Shown here: one piece after another, positions 54,685-64,000 of the stretch
Layout: every line of letters begins with the position of its first letter
How positions within the stretch are numbered: the first letter of the stretch is position 1
Assembly (NCBI RefSeq): GCF_002109325.1
Contig: NZ_CP015348.1
Location: forward strand, 585,501-649,500
Reading direction: 5' to 3'
From: Sporosarcina ureae
GTDB taxonomy: Bacteria; Bacillota; Bacilli; Bacillales_A; Planococcaceae
DNA: 64,000 nt
The notes under the pieces: model-generated
The model's database searches: none
What the model saw: only the letters and a program-made list of their open reading frames with translations
What the model was told of the DNA's origin: nothing
Translations under genes and position numbers: made by a program

Positions 54685-56301
54685 TTACCCTCCAAGTCCG
54701 ATGCGTCTCATAATACGTGTCAGACGATCACCGAATAGTTGTTGTGCAAGTCCTGATTTTAAAGCGAGGAATCCGTATATTACCATACCGACGCCCGTTC
54801 CAATCATGACATACAGCAAAGCTTGCCAACGACCTACAGGAATATGCGCCATGTTCAGACCTTTGTTTGCCAGCCAAACACCAGCAAACATTACCGCGTT
54901 GAACGCTAAAATCAAGAATAAACGTCTAATGACCATTTCAGATTTATAATTCAATGCTTTTTTAATGACGAACAAGTTAATACCCACTGCTACTGAATAG
55001 CCAATGGCGGTAGCTAAAATCGCACCGTTTGTTTCGAACATCTTGATCAATGGGATGTTGATTAGCATCTTAATAAGTAGACCCAGTAACGAGGTGAAGA
55101 CAATCCATTTATGATGGTCAATTCCTTGCAAGATCGCAGCCGTTACCGTGAACATCGCGAAAAGAATCGCCACTGGTGCGTAAGAAGCCAATACGCTTGC
55201 ACCCGCCACATCATATTGATACAAGAATTGATATACTTCACTGTTTAAGACAATCAAGCCTATTACCATAGGAATCGTCAAGAACAACATAATTTGATAC
55301 GTCTGATCAAGTGAACGTGTAACGCCTTTTTGATTATTCATCGTATAGTCTTTCGTAATAATTGAAATAAGCGCCATGGAAAAACCAGTCGCAACCATTA
55401 CAGGAATCATGACAATTTTATGTGTCAAAAAGTTTAGTTTCGTTAAATACAAATCCGATACACTAGCGAGACCGATAGAACTCATCGCACTGTTAAATGT
55501 AATCATATCAACAAATTGATAGATCGGATTGATTGTTCCAACTAGCACAAACGGTAAAACATAGGCAAATACTTCTTTATAAATTTGTTTTAGCGGGATA
55601 GAACTTGCCGGTGGACTGTTCGATAATAAATAATCAAATTCATCTCTATACTTCTTCCAATAATAGTAGAGACTCCACAGACCTGCAAGCGCACCAATGA
55701 ATGCTGCAAACACCGCAAATTGAACTGCGATTCTTGGTGACAGACCGAGTACATTGACGACTACGAATGCACCGACTAGGACAACAATAATTCGTACAAT
55801 CTGTTCGATTAATTGAGAAACAGAAGTCGGTTCAAATTTTTGATAACCTTGAAGGTATCCCCGCGCAATGCTCAGTAACGGAACCGCAAGTAACGCAAAG
55901 CTCACCCAGCGAATGACTGTCGCAATATCGTGTACGGTAAAAATCTGTTCATCGCTTTTGATAACGAGTTCGGCAATGGGATTCGCAAGGAAAAACAATG
56001 CAAGAAATGATAGAAAACCAGTTACAGACATAACGACCATACCCGATTTCATTAATTTCCTGCCGGTCGCATAATCGCCTAATGCATTATACTTGGAGAC
56101 GAATTTGGATATCGCAAGAGGTGCTCCAGATACGGCTACTGCTAGCGCTAAGTTATAAGGTATGTATGCGTATTGATAGAGTCCAACACTATTCTCTCCA
56201 ACGATTGCATAAAACGGAATTACATAAAGTAAACCAAGTGCTTTCGATAAAAATAGGCCAATCGTTAAAATGGCCGTGCCCTTCAATAAATTCGATGCCA
56301 T
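54685..56301 (-). CDS. ytgP: MurJ-type lipid II flippase (YtgP-like)
   Basis: 538 residues of the MOP exporter superfamily with about 14 membrane helices, starting ASNLLKGTAILTIGLFLSKALG and containing PIYQFVDMITFNSAMSSIG. In B. subtilis YtgP (MurJ) moves lipid II across the membrane for peptidoglycan synthesis; polysaccharide export is the alternative reading of the family. GAAGGAA precedes the ATG. It is followed directly by the pseudouridine synthase gene. Confidence 0.88.
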   Translation of the reverse strand: MASNLLKGTAILTIGLFLSKALGLLYVIPFYAIVGENSVGLYQYAYIPYNLALAVAVSGAPLAISKFVSKYNALGDYATGRKLMKSGMVVMSVTGFLSFLALFFLANPIAELVIKSDEQIFTVHDIATVIRWVSFALLAVPLLSIARGYLQGYQKFEPTSVSQLIEQIVRIIVVLVGAFVVVNVLGLSPRIAVQFAVFAAFIGALAGLWSLYYYWKKYRDEFDYLLSNSPPASSIPLKQIYKEVFAYVLPFVLVGTINPIYQFVDMITFNSAMSSIGLASVSDLYLTKLNFLTHKIVMIPVMVATGFSMALISIITKDYTMNNQKGVTRSLDQTYQIMLFLTIPMVIGLIVLNSEVYQFLYQYDVAGASVLASYAPVAILFAMFTVTAAILQGIDHHKWIVFTSLLGLLIKMLINIPLIKMFETNGAILATAIGYSVAVGINLFVIKKALNYKSEMVIRRLFLILAFNAVMFAGVWLANKGLNMAHIPVGRWQALLYVMIGTGVGMVIYGFLALKSGLAQQLFGDRLTRIMRRIGLGG

Positions 56302-56452
56302 AATTGATTCCTTCCATTCCTTAAGAGATACTTGTATAGTTTACCCCTCGACACTCATTTGTACAATCTTTAACTGAAGACTAAATCAAAAAGCAATCGC
56401 ACCTATATGGTGTATAATGAAAGACAAAACGAAATGAAAGAGTGGTTCTACA

Positions 56453-57709
56453 ATGTATGATGTAATCGTAATCGGTGGCGGACCTTCAGGCTTAATGGCC
56501 TCCATTGCGGCAGCCGAACAAAAAAAACGTGTGCTGCTAATTGAAAAAGGACGAAAGCTTGGCAATAAATTAGCCATTTCTGGCGGCGGTCGCTGCAACG
56601 TCACAAATAGATTGTCACAAGAAGAAATTATTAAACATATTCCAGGTAACGGAAAGTTCTTATACGGACCGTTCTCTGTTTTCAATAATCAAGATATCAT
56701 TCAGTACTTTGAAGGGCTCGGTGTACCATTAAAAGAAGAAGATCATGGTCGCATGTTCCCTGTTTCAAATAAATCCAAAGACGTCGTTAATGCGCTATTG
56801 AATCAAATGGATGAACTCGGCGTAGAAATACGCCTAGAAAGTCGTGTACAGAAGTTGCTAATGGACGACGAAAAAATTCTCGGCGTCCGTTTAGAAGACG
56901 GCGAAGAGATTCGCGCGCATGCGGTAGTAGTTGCAGTCGGTGGTAAAGCGGTTCCGCAAACAGGTAGTACGGGAGATGGCTATCCTTGGGCTGAACGCGC
57001 AGGACATACTGTCACGACACTGTATCCAACAGAAGTGCCCTTGCTATCACGAGAACCATTTATCGTTTCAAAAGATTTACAAGGTCTCGCACTACGTGAC
57101 GCAAAAGTATCTGTTTTAAATAAAAAAGGCAAAACTCTCGTAACCCATCACATGGATATGTTATTCACTCACTTCGGATTAAGCGGTCCTGCCATTTTAC
57201 GTTGCAGTCAGTATGTGGTGAAAGAGCAGATGAAGAATGGCAAGCAGCCAGTTTTGCTTCAAATTGATTCGATACCTGATCAGCACGAAGAGCAACTAAC
57301 ACAAACTATCGCGAAGATTTTAAAAGACGAACCTAAAAAACAAATCAAAACTTCATTAAAAGGACTTGTTCCTGAACGATGGCTGCTGTTTTTATTGAAA
57401 AAGGCGGGAATTAGCGAAACAGAAATCGGTCTAGATATTAAACGGGAAGATGTTCGCACACTGGCCCAACTTTTGAAAACGTTCCCTGTGCATATAACAG
57501 GTACGCAACCAATCGAGAAGGCATTCGTAACAGGCGGCGGAGTTTCCGTTAAAGAAATCGAGCCGAAGACGATGGCTTCACGAAAAAAAGTCGGACTCTT
57601 CTTCTGTGGCGAAATTTTAGACATCCACGGCTATACAGGCGGTTATAACATTACCGCAGCGCTTGTGACAGGTCGATTAGCTGGGATGAATGCTGGTTTG
57701 GTTGGCTGA
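56453..57709 (+). CDS. ytfP: HI0933-family flavoprotein (YtfP-like)
   Basis: 418 residues. N-terminal FAD motif [20 protein letters not shown], then [20 protein letters not shown], which is the signature of HI0933/YtfP proteins, and a C-terminal [17 protein letters not shown] and [17 protein letters not shown] that close the FAD site. Substrate unknown; annotated as aminoacetone oxidase family or dinucleotide-binding oxidoreductase. Divergent from ytgP as in B. subtilis. Confidence 0.9.
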   Translation: MYDVIVIGGGPSGLMASIAAAEQKKRVLLIEKGRKLGNKLAISGGGRCNVTNRLSQEEIIKHIPGNGKFLYGPFSVFNNQDIIQYFEGLGVPLKEEDHGRMFPVSNKSKDVVNALLNQMDELGVEIRLESRVQKLLMDDEKILGVRLEDGEEIRAHAVVVAVGGKAVPQTGSTGDGYPWAERAGHTVTTLYPTEVPLLSREPFIVSKDLQGLALRDAKVSVLNKKGKTLVTHHMDMLFTHFGLSGPAILRCSQYVVKEQMKNGKQPVLLQIDSIPDQHEEQLTQTIAKILKDEPKKQIKTSLKGLVPERWLLFLLKKAGISETEIGLDIKREDVRTLAQLLKTFPVHITGTQPIEKAFVTGGGVSVKEIEPKTMASRKKVGLFFCGEILDIHGYTGGYNITAALVTGRLAGMNAGLVG

Positions 57710-57761
57710 CTGTTTTTTCTATGAGCGGATATGAGTCGGCTATGATCGGTTTGCGTGTGTG

Positions 57762-57858
57762 ATAGAGCACTCAACCTGATTCATAGAGCGCTTAACGCAT
57801 GCCATAGAGCACTCAACCCGTCCAATAGAGCGCTTGCCGCGAATGTATGAGCACAACC
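57762..57858. repeat. 21-bp tandem repeat, about five units
   Basis: ATAGAGC begins at 57762, 57783, 57804 and 57825, and a decayed TATGAGC at 57846, an exact 21-bp period. Consensus ATAGAGC(A/G)CT(C/T)AACC plus five variable bases. GAGCGCTC-like palindromes occur in each unit. It sits between convergent ytfP and leuS. Confidence 0.85.
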
Positions 57859-57876
57859 AAATATCCGAGACATTAT

Positions 57877-57916
57877 AAAAAGCCGGTAGGAGAAATAAAT
57901 CTCCTGCCGGCTTTTC
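57877..57916. terminator. Terminator of leuS (bidirectional)
   Basis: AAAAGCCGGTAGGAG and CTCCTGCCGGCTTTT with an 8-nt loop. Confidence 0.9.
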
Positions 57917-57924
57917 GCATTTCA

Positions 57925-60339
57925 TTACCCTGCTACGATATTAACTAGACGACCAGGAATCGCGATGATTTTCTTCAATTCCTTGCCTTCCATCCACTGC
58001 TTCACGTCTTCGTTTTCCAAAGCCGCTTGTTCTAATTCTTCTTTCGTGCAATCTCTCGCTACGGTAATCTTCGCACGGATTTTCCCGTTGATTTGTACCG
58101 CCACTTCCACTGTGTCATCCGACAATTTCGTCTCATCAAATGTTGGCCACTGTGCGTAAGCAATCGTGTCCGTGTGCCCTAGTTTCGACCACAGTTCTTC
58201 AGCCAAGTGAGGCGTGATAGGTGAAATTAATAAAAGGAATCCTTCGATGTATGCTTTTGGCAACTTCTCCGCTTTATAGCTTTCATTGATGAAGACCATC
58301 AATTGTGAGATCGCTGTGTTATTACGCATAGCTTCGTAATCCTCTGTAACTTTTTTAACTGTTTGATTATAGACTTTTTCTAGTGGTCCGCCAGTTTCAT
58401 CCGTCAATTTGTCCGTCAACGTATCATCTTCATTGACAAGTAAACGCCAAATGCGGTCAAGGAAACGACGTGATCCGTCTAAACCATTTGTCGACCATTC
58501 TTTCGATGCGTCAAGTGGTCCCATGAACATTTCATAAATACGCAATGTGTCTGCACCGTGTGAATGAACGATATCATCCGGGTTGATGACGTTGCCTAGT
58601 GATTTAGACATTTTCACATGTCCTTCGCCTAAGATCATTCCTTGGTTAAAGAGCTTTTGGAACGGCTCTTTCGTTTGCACAACACCGATATCGTACAATA
58701 CTTTATGCCAGAAACGAGCATACAATAAATGCAGAACCGCGTGCTCCGCCCCACCTACATAGATATCAATCGGCAACCAGCGCTCAGCCAACTTCGGATC
58801 AATGATCATGTCATCGTTATTCGGATCGATATAACGCAAGTAATACCAGCAGCTTCCCGCCCACTGTGGCATCGTGTTCGTTTCACGACGACCTTTCATA
58901 CCTGTTTCTGGATCCACTACATTGACCCACTCCGTAATGTTTGCAAGTGGTGATTCACCTGTTCCGCTCGGTTTAATATTGTCTGTTACCGGCAACATCA
59001 ACGGCAATTCCGATTCATCAACAGTAGTCATCGTGCCATCTTCCCAATGAATGACAGGAATCGGCTCGCCCCAATAACGCTGGCGGGAGAATAACCAGTC
59101 GCGCAAACGATACGTAATTTTGCGTTCACCGTTACCATTCTCTTCGAACCACTCAATGGATTTTGTAATGGCTTCTTCTTTTCCTAAACCATTTAAGAAG
59201 TCCGAGTTCACGTGCTCGCCTTCTCCTGCATAGGCTTCTTCTTCAACGTTACCGCCTGCCACTACTTCTACAATCGGTAAATCGAATTTCTTTGCAAACT
59301 CATAGTCACGCTCATCATGTGCAGGAACTGCCATGATCGCACCTGTACCATAAGTAGCCAAGACGTAATCTGCGATCCAAATCGGCATCTTCTCGCCACT
59401 TGCTGGGTTGATGGCATACGCTCCAGTGAATACGCCTGTCTTATCTTTCGCTAAATCTGTACGCTCAAGATCACTCTTAGATTTCACTGCATCAATATAA
59501 GCTTCTACTGCTTCGCGCTGATCATCTGTAGTGATCGTGCTAACCAATTTAAGCTCAGGAGCGAGAACTGCATATGTCGCACCGAAAATCGTATCAGGAC
59601 GTGTAGTAAAGGCTTCGAATGAATGCTCAGTATCCGCAATTTCGAATTTCAGCTGTGCGCCTTCAGAACGACCAATCCAGTTACGCTGCATGTCTTTTAA
59701 GCTCTCAGGCCAATCCAAATCATCCAAGTCTTCTAACAGACGATCCGCATATTCCGTAATACGTAAAACCCATTGGCGCATCGGACGACGTTCAACCGGG
59801 TGATTTCCACGCTCAGACAATCCGTCGATCACTTCTTCATTCGCAAGTACTGTTCCTAATGCTGGACACCAGTTAACAGCTACTTCATCGATATATGCAA
59901 GACCACGCTTATAGAGTTGAATGAAAATCCACTGCGTCCATTTGTAATAGCTTGGATCCGTTGTATTGATTTCACGAGACCAATCATACGAAAATCCAAG
60001 ATCCTGCATTTGGCGTTTAAACGTAGCAATGTTCTTCGCTGTAAATTCAGCTGGATCATTCCCCGTATCAATTGCATACTGCTCAGCAGGCAATCCGAAA
60101 GCATCCCATCCCATTGGGTGCAAAACGTTATATCCTTGCTTACGTTTGAATGCACTCAAAATATCTGTCGCGATATAGCCAAGTGGATGTCCCACGTGAA
60201 GCCCTGCACCTGACGGATAAGGGAACATATCCAATGCATAAAACTTAGGCTTGGATGGATCATCAATCATTTTGTATGTATCGTGATCTTCCCAATACTT
60301 TTGCCACTTTTCTTCAATTTGCGTGTGTTTATAACTCAT
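57925..60339 (-). CDS. leuS: Leucyl-tRNA synthetase
   Basis: 804 residues from the ATG at 60339, preceded by TTGGAGG; the open frame to 60462 runs into the T-box and is not coding. Class I synthetase: HIGH motif [16 protein letters not shown] (near residue 45), an inserted CP1 editing domain (residues ~225-415, [11 protein letters not shown]), KMSKS motif VKMSKSLGN (near residue 575), then the anticodon-binding and C-terminal domains. Charges tRNA-Leu. Confidence 0.97.
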   Translation of the reverse strand: MSYKHTQIEEKWQKYWEDHDTYKMIDDPSKPKFYALDMFPYPSGAGLHVGHPLGYIATDILSAFKRKQGYNVLHPMGWDAFGLPAEQYAIDTGNDPAEFTAKNIATFKRQMQDLGFSYDWSREINTTDPSYYKWTQWIFIQLYKRGLAYIDEVAVNWCPALGTVLANEEVIDGLSERGNHPVERRPMRQWVLRITEYADRLLEDLDDLDWPESLKDMQRNWIGRSEGAQLKFEIADTEHSFEAFTTRPDTIFGATYAVLAPELKLVSTITTDDQREAVEAYIDAVKSKSDLERTDLAKDKTGVFTGAYAINPASGEKMPIWIADYVLATYGTGAIMAVPAHDERDYEFAKKFDLPIVEVVAGGNVEEEAYAGEGEHVNSDFLNGLGKEEAITKSIEWFEENGNGERKITYRLRDWLFSRQRYWGEPIPVIHWEDGTMTTVDESELPLMLPVTDNIKPSGTGESPLANITEWVNVVDPETGMKGRRETNTMPQWAGSCWYYLRYIDPNNDDMIIDPKLAERWLPIDIYVGGAEHAVLHLLYARFWHKVLYDIGVVQTKEPFQKLFNQGMILGEGHVKMSKSLGNVINPDDIVHSHGADTLRIYEMFMGPLDASKEWSTNGLDGSRRFLDRIWRLLVNEDDTLTDKLTDETGGPLEKVYNQTVKKVTEDYEAMRNNTAISQLMVFINESYKAEKLPKAYIEGFLLLISPITPHLAEELWSKLGHTDTIAYAQWPTFDETKLSDDTVEVAVQINGKIRAKITVARDCTKEELEQAALENEDVKQWMEGKELKKIIAIPGRLVNIVAG

Positions 60340-60395
60340 GTCAAAAATTCCTCCAATGTAATCTAATTTCTGTTTCTTGTATTGGTGAGTACAGA

Positions 60396-60650
60396 TAAAA
60401 AAAGACTCCCGTCCCTCTATAAAGGGACGAGAGTCTATATAGTTTCCCGCGGTACCACCCAAATTGACGGATTACGCCGTCCAACTTGATTCCTTAACGC
60501 GGAGTACGGTATTAGTTACAAGTATTCACCAATACAGGCTCAAAGGCGAGTTCGTTCCACACTAATACAGACTTGCACTGGCCGTCTGCTCTCTAAAAAG
60601 TAGCGTATGAAGTACTATTCCTCATCATTGCCTTCATTATTTTCTTCAGT
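60396..60650 (-). promoter_or_regulatory. Leu T-box leader of leuS
   Basis: On the minus strand the core GGGTGGTACCGCGG (60447-60460) is followed by terminator arms GACTCTCGTCCC / GGGACGGGAGTC (60399-60435) and a T run. A CTC triplet (60548-60550, GAACTCG context) in the stem I region is the likely leucine specifier. Confidence 0.88.
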
Positions 60651-60783
60651 TTACCCGAAACAGAAGATGAATACAAGCCTTCCCTGTTGCTTTTTGTCGT
60701 ATATTAAACCGTTCATGCAATTTGTTATGTGATCTCTCTGTATATTCCGTGGTACAATATCTGATGTAAAGGAGCTGTACATA

Positions 60784-61737
60784 ATGAATGAAATCAATCT
60801 TCCGTTTCCAAGTGAAGGGAAACGATACCATACATGGTCAAGACATTTGAAGGATACATTCGGATGTAAAATTGCAAAAGTCGCGCTAGATGCGGGGTTT
60901 GACTGCCCAAATCGTGACGGTACGGTTGCACATGGCGGCTGTACGTTTTGTAGCGTAGCGGGTTCAGGTGATTTTGCAGGTGATCGCGTAGATGCAATCG
61001 AAGTCCAATTCGCCGAAATCAAAGAGCGATCCCAACGCAAATGGAAAGACGCAAAATATATGGCTTATTTCCAAGCGTATACGAATACTCATGCCCCTCT
61101 TCCAGTTTTAAAGGAAAAGTTCGAAGCAGCGTTAGCCCAAGAAGGCGTTGTGGCATTATCCATTGCGACGCGTCCTGACTGTCTACCGGATGACGTAGTC
61201 GAGTATTTAGCTGAACTTAATGAACGCACGTATTTATGGGTGGAGCTCGGTTTACAAACGGTACATGAATCTACAGCCAAACTCGTGAACCGCGCTCATG
61301 ATTTCGAATGCTATAAAGAAGGCGTCGACAAGTTACGTAAGCACAATATCAATATCTGCAGTCATATCATCAACGGCCTACCCGGTGAAACAGAGGAAAT
61401 GATGATGGAAACCGCTCAAGCCGTTGCCGAACTTGATGTACAAGGTATTAAAATTCATTTACTGCATTTATTAAAAGGAACACCTATGGTCAAACAGTAC
61501 GAAAAAGGCAAACTAGAATTCCTAACGAAGGAAGCGTATATCAACCTAGTCGTCGATCAACTGGAAATCATGCCTCCTGAAATGATCGTGCATCGCATCA
61601 CGGGTGACGGTCCTATCGATTTATTAATTGGACCGATGTGGAGCGTTACGAAATGGGAAGTGCTGAATGGGATTGATCAGGAACTTGAAAGACGCAATAG
61701 CTGGCAAGGGAAAAAGTATTTGCAAGAGGTGAAATAA
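60784..61737 (+). CDS. mnmL: Radical SAM protein MnmL (YtqA), TIGR01212 family
   Basis: 317 residues. Cysteines for a [4Fe-4S] cluster lie at DCPNRDGTVAHGGCTFCSVAG (split; C-x(n)-CTFC, residues ~40-60). ELGLQTVHE and HIINGLPGETEEMM are typical of the radical SAM barrel. In B. subtilis YtqA and the adjacent YtqB (MnmL, MnmM) have been reported in the synthesis of mnm5U at the tRNA wobble position by a route that does not need MnmC. AAAGGAG precedes the ATG. mnmM starts within 1 bp of its stop. Confidence 0.88.
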   Translation: MNEINLPFPSEGKRYHTWSRHLKDTFGCKIAKVALDAGFDCPNRDGTVAHGGCTFCSVAGSGDFAGDRVDAIEVQFAEIKERSQRKWKDAKYMAYFQAYTNTHAPLPVLKEKFEAALAQEGVVALSIATRPDCLPDDVVEYLAELNERTYLWVELGLQTVHESTAKLVNRAHDFECYKEGVDKLRKHNINICSHIINGLPGETEEMMMETAQAVAELDVQGIKIHLLHLLKGTPMVKQYEKGKLEFLTKEAYINLVVDQLEIMPPEMIVHRITGDGPIDLLIGPMWSVTKWEVLNGIDQELERRNSWQGKKYLQEVK

Positions 61738-61738
61738 T

Positions 61739-62347
61739 GTGACAGACATCTTGTTGCATCGCGTATTGCCGATAGCGAAACGTCTAATTTCGGAACGCGT
61801 GCAACCTGGAGATACAGTGGTCGATGCGACTGCTGGCAATGGTAATGACACAGTCTTCTTAGCTGGATTAGTCGGTGACGAAGGACAAGTACTAGCATTT
61901 GATATTCAACAACAAGCACTTGATGTAACGGAGCAAAAACTTGGTGAATTGGCTAGTCGTACTACATTAGTTCATGACAGTCATGCAAATGTCTGCAAAT
62001 ATGTGCAAAGTGAAATTAGCGGCGCCATGTTCAATTTAGGTTATTTGCCATATAGTGAAGATCTAAGTATCGTCACGACACCTTCATCAACCATAGCGGC
62101 ACTCGAGTCGTTGCTTAGTTTGCTGAAAAAGTCAGGCATTATAACGATCACTGTTTATGATGGACATGAAGGTGGCAAAGAGGAACGTGATGCGTTGCTC
62201 GATTACGTCTCGACATTACATCAAGGTGATGTTCATGCCATTCGATATGAATTGCTTAACCAGAGAAGAAATCCTCCGTTTTTGCTTGCGCTTGAGAAGA
62301 TGAAAGACTTTACTGAAGTACGGAAGTTAGAAGCCGGGGAATCATAA
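61739..62347 (+). CDS. mnmM: tRNA wobble-uridine methyltransferase MnmM (YtqB)
   Basis: 202 residues; start GTG, nearly touching the mnmL stop, with GAGGTG upstream. Class I SAM methyltransferase: motif I VVDATAGNGNDTVFLA (near residue 30), motif IV NLGYLPYSEDLSI (near residue 100). YtqB of B. subtilis methylates the amino group of nm5(s2)U to give mnm5(s2)U. Pairing with mnmL makes that role likely here. Confidence 0.9.
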   Translation: MTDILLHRVLPIAKRLISERVQPGDTVVDATAGNGNDTVFLAGLVGDEGQVLAFDIQQQALDVTEQKLGELASRTTLVHDSHANVCKYVQSEISGAMFNLGYLPYSEDLSIVTTPSSTIAALESLLSLLKKSGIITITVYDGHEGGKEERDALLDYVSTLHQGDVHAIRYELLNQRRNPPFLLALEKMKDFTEVRKLEAGES

Positions 62348-62388
62348 AGCTCGTTGCCACGATACTTGTGGCAACGAGCTTTTTTTAG
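62347..62388. terminator. Bidirectional terminator mnmM / yueD
   Basis: AAGCTCGTTGCCAC (62347-62360) and GTGGCAACGAGCTT (62368-62381), then T's. The left arm starts at the last base of the mnmM stop codon. Confidence 0.9.
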
Positions 62389-63110
62389 TAGAATTTACGA
62401 ATGTCTGCGATTGTATCTGTTTCAAGGAAGTCGACTTCCATTGCAAATCGCTTTAGTTTTTCTGCTGTTTCGTATGCGGAACTTAACTGCCCTTCTCGCT
62501 TGTACGCCTCAAAACGTTTCAAGTGTGGAAATTGTTGTTCAGATGATGAGCGAATCGTCTCCTGCATCCCTGTATCGATAATTCCCGGCGCGATAGAAAC
62601 AACACCCGTTGGATAGGTGGCTGCTTTTTGTTCCAATGCAATAACACGCGAAAATTGATCAAGTCCTGCCTTAGCCGTGCAATACACACCCCATCCTTCA
62701 GATGCGCTACGTCCGGCTCCAGAAGAGATGTTCATGATTTTCTTCGTTCCCGTGAAATCTTTCAATGTATCGATAAATGTATTCGTTAATAGAATAGGTG
62801 CCATTAAATTTACTTTAATCGCTTGCTCTACTTTTTGAGGATCCAACGAACCTACTAAACTAATCGGGTCAACCATACCCGCATTATTGATTAGCGTGAA
62901 TGAGCTAGCTTCTCCAATATGCTGACTAATTACACCTTGTAAAATAGCAGTCGCTTTCTCGACATCAGCCAGATCTACTTCAAACATTGATTGTTCTTGT
63001 TCAGGGTTTGTCCTAGCCAAGCCATACACCGTAGCCCCTGCTTCTTTGTATTGACACAGTAGTTCTTTCCCTATTCCTTTTGATGCTCCTGTAATAATAA
63101 TGATATCCAT
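62385..63110 (-). CDS. Short-chain dehydrogenase, YueD-like (benzil reductase type)
   Basis: 241 residues, classical SDR. NADP-binding TGASKGIG (residues 7-14), NNAG (near 80), catalytic Ser in NISSGAG and Tyr/Lys in YCTAK (near 150). The sequence follows YueD, a (S)-benzoin forming benzil reductase in Bacillus, though the natural substrate is unknown. AAAAGGAG precedes the ATG. A small membrane protein gene lies 25 bp upstream on the same strand. Confidence 0.85.
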   Translation of the reverse strand: MDIIIITGASKGIGKELLCQYKEAGATVYGLARTNPEQEQSMFEVDLADVEKATAILQGVISQHIGEASSFTLINNAGMVDPISLVGSLDPQKVEQAIKVNLMAPILLTNTFIDTLKDFTGTKKIMNISSGAGRSASEGWGVYCTAKAGLDQFSRVIALEQKAATYPTGVVSIAPGIIDTGMQETIRSSSEQQFPHLKRFEAYKREGQLSSAYETAEKLKRFAMEVDFLETDTIADIRKFY

Positions 63111-63135
63111 ATGTATCCGCTCCTTTTTATATGAA

Positions 63136-63270
63136 TCAACTAGTTAGTGATTGCACGTATGCTGCTGCATCTTCCACGGTTTTATTCGGTAACTCAAAAA
63201 ATAATATCCAACAATACACTGCGATAGCTAAAATAATGACGATCAATAAAATCAATTGACGCTTATTCAT
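63136..63270 (-). CDS. 44-residue single-span membrane protein
   Basis: A short frame with a good ribosome binding site (GAAGGACG, 8 nt before ATG 63270). The protein starts MNKRQ, has one strongly hydrophobic helix (residues ~6-25, LILLIVIILAIAVYCWILFF as its core) with positive residues at the N-terminal side, and a short outer tail ELPNKTVEDAAAYVQSLTS. This topology suggests a membrane-anchored microprotein with a C-terminal outside part. It is 25 bp before the SDR gene and likely cotranscribed with it. Function unknown. Confidence 0.65.
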   Translation of the reverse strand: MNKRQLILLIVIILAIAVYCWILFFELPNKTVEDAAAYVQSLTS

Positions 63271-63326
63271 TAATTCACGTCCTTCACACATGGTTCAACT
63301 CTTTCATTCCTACTATATCACAACAA

Positions 63327-63362
63327 AAAACAGGCCCGCCACTCTTTGAATGACGGACCCAG
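63327..63362 (-). terminator. Terminator of the exonuclease gene
   Basis: On the minus strand GGTCCGTCA and TGGCGGGCC pair (two G-U) around a 9-nt loop and are followed by TGTTTTTTG. Confidence 0.75.
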
Positions 63363-63371
63363 CGATCTAAA

Positions 63372-64000
63372 TTAAGTTTGTGAAGCAAACTTATGTGCAC
63401 CACCATTTTTTATACGCAGTAAATCTGCCAGCGTCTTCACGCCATGACGATCGAGTTTTCTCAGTAACGCTGTGAATACATGTGCTGTTGTCAAAGCATC
63501 CCCCAGCGCACGGTGTCGTTCAAAGATCTCTGTACCAAATAGACGCGCATAATCTTCCAAGTCTTGTTGCTCACCTGTAGGATCCAAATAGTTAATCAAA
63601 TGCATCGTATCGAATGAAGTCGGCGTTTGAAATGTGCATTTCTGACGACTTAATTCTTTCTTTATGACCATTTCATCAAAGCTGACATGATGCCCTACCC
63701 AGCCCCCACTTTTATGTTTTTCAATAAACGCAAAATATTCTTCAATAGCAGGTAATGGCATAGGCGCATGATCAACTTGTGATTGCTGTATAGAAGTCAG
63801 TTTGCTGATGACAGGAGGAATATCCCTTGATGGATTCACAAATGTTTGAAATACATGATCGGTAACCTCGAATCCCTCTACTTGCACGGCACCTATCTCA
63901 ATCATTCGATCATCTGCTCCAATTGCAAATCCGGTAGTTTCTGTATCAAATACTGTGAAATTCATATCTTGCAGCGGCGTATTCAACTGTAGTGATTGTT
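63372..64000 (-). CDS. DnaQ-like 3'-5' exonuclease, 5' end outside the window
   Basis: The frame is open to the right edge; at least 204 residues are seen. DEDDh exonuclease fold: Asp and Glu in FDTETTGF, a middle Asp in VGHHVSFDEMV, and His/Asp in HRALGDALTT. It resembles the PolC/epsilon proofreading domain as a stand-alone protein, which could act in repair or RNA trimming. The TTG at 63986 is only the first possible start inside the window, and the true start probably lies further out. Confidence 0.8.
   Translation of the reverse strand, partial: QSLQLNTPLQDMNFTVFDTETTGFAIGADDRMIEIGAVQVEGFEVTDHVFQTFVNPSRDIPPVISKLTSIQQSQVDHAPMPLPAIEEYFAFIEKHKSGGWVGHHVSFDEMVIKKELSRQKCTFQTPTSFDTMHLINYLDPTGEQQDLEDYARLFGTEIFERHRALGDALTTAHVFTALLRKLDRHGVKTLADLLRIKNGGAHKFASQT

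Noticed and set aside
57740..57925. CRISPR array or coding repeat at the 21-bp repeats
   Set aside because: The period is too short for repeat plus spacer, there are no cas genes, and the frame across it has no ribosome binding site.
60340..60462. N-terminal extension of leuS
   Set aside because: The frame translates the T-box core and terminator, and a proper ribosome binding site lies just before 60339.

Overview
The window is a stretch of chromosome from a low-to-moderate G+C, endospore-forming Firmicute. The gene order follows the Bacillus subtilis yt* region closely: ackA-ytxK-tpx-sppI-sppA-nadK-ytcI, sspA-thiI-nifZ-ezrA, rpsD-tyrS, acuABC-ccpA-aroA-ytxH-ytxG-murC-sftA-ytpR-ytpQ, ytoP-ytzB-ytnP-trmB, ytgP-ytfP-leuS and ytqA-ytqB. 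A small acid-soluble spore protein behind a sigma-G type promoter points to a spore former. My inference is a member of the Planococcaceae such as Sporosarcina; the species cannot be read from the sequence. No rRNA, tRNA, CRISPR array, prophage or recognisable defence system is present.

Layout. 1-9875 holds a truncated M24 peptidase, alanine dehydrogenase, a universal stress protein, acetate kinase, a methyltransferase, thiol peroxidase, the SppI/SppA membrane protease pair, NAD kinase and an acyl-CoA synthetase. 10029-12196 is the accessory region: a dispersed palindromic element, then an IS110-family insertion sequence (about 10332-12090) that has split a second copy of that element. 12332-18864 carries sspA, the thiI/nifZ tRNA-thiolation pair, ezrA and a large FapA-like gene. 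19045-23690 holds a membrane-anchored serine protease, a sigma-B controlled stress protein, a baeRF-type protein, an unidentified structured RNA gene with its own promoter and terminator, and a methionine gamma-lyase. 24035-28852 has rpsD with a leader, small unknown genes, a possible IS21-type relic, and tyrS behind a T-box.

28853-45107 holds a class A penicillin-binding protein, acuABC, ccpA, aroA, a 711-residue FtsA-like protein with a repeated C-terminal module, the sigma-B controlled ytxG/ytxH pair, murC and the translocase sftA. 45295-64000 is housekeeping: ytpR/ytpQ, peptidases, a lactonase-like enzyme, trmB, D-amino acid transaminase, a pseudouridine synthase, a MurJ-type flippase, leuS with a T-box, the mnmL/mnmM tRNA wobble-modification pair, a short-chain dehydrogenase, an unannotated 44-residue membrane protein and a truncated exonuclease.

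The strongest unusual signal is in the IS110 element. Downstream of the transposase lies a structured non-coding segment. Its internal loops carry short stretches that match, in a regular left-same/right-complementary pattern, both the flanking target and the element's own ends. That is the signature expected of a bridge RNA (seekRNA), and here it can be read directly because the interrupted host repeat lets the original target be reconstructed.

Themes: cell envelope growth (ponA, murC, ytgP, dat, ezrA, sftA), tRNA modification and charging (thiI, nifZ, trmB, mnmL, mnmM, tyrS, leuS), overflow and acyl-CoA metabolism under CcpA (ackA, acuABC), and general stress (usp, tpx, YflT-like protein, ytxGH). 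Long runs of codirectional genes are separated by clear intrinsic terminators, many of them bidirectional between convergent genes.
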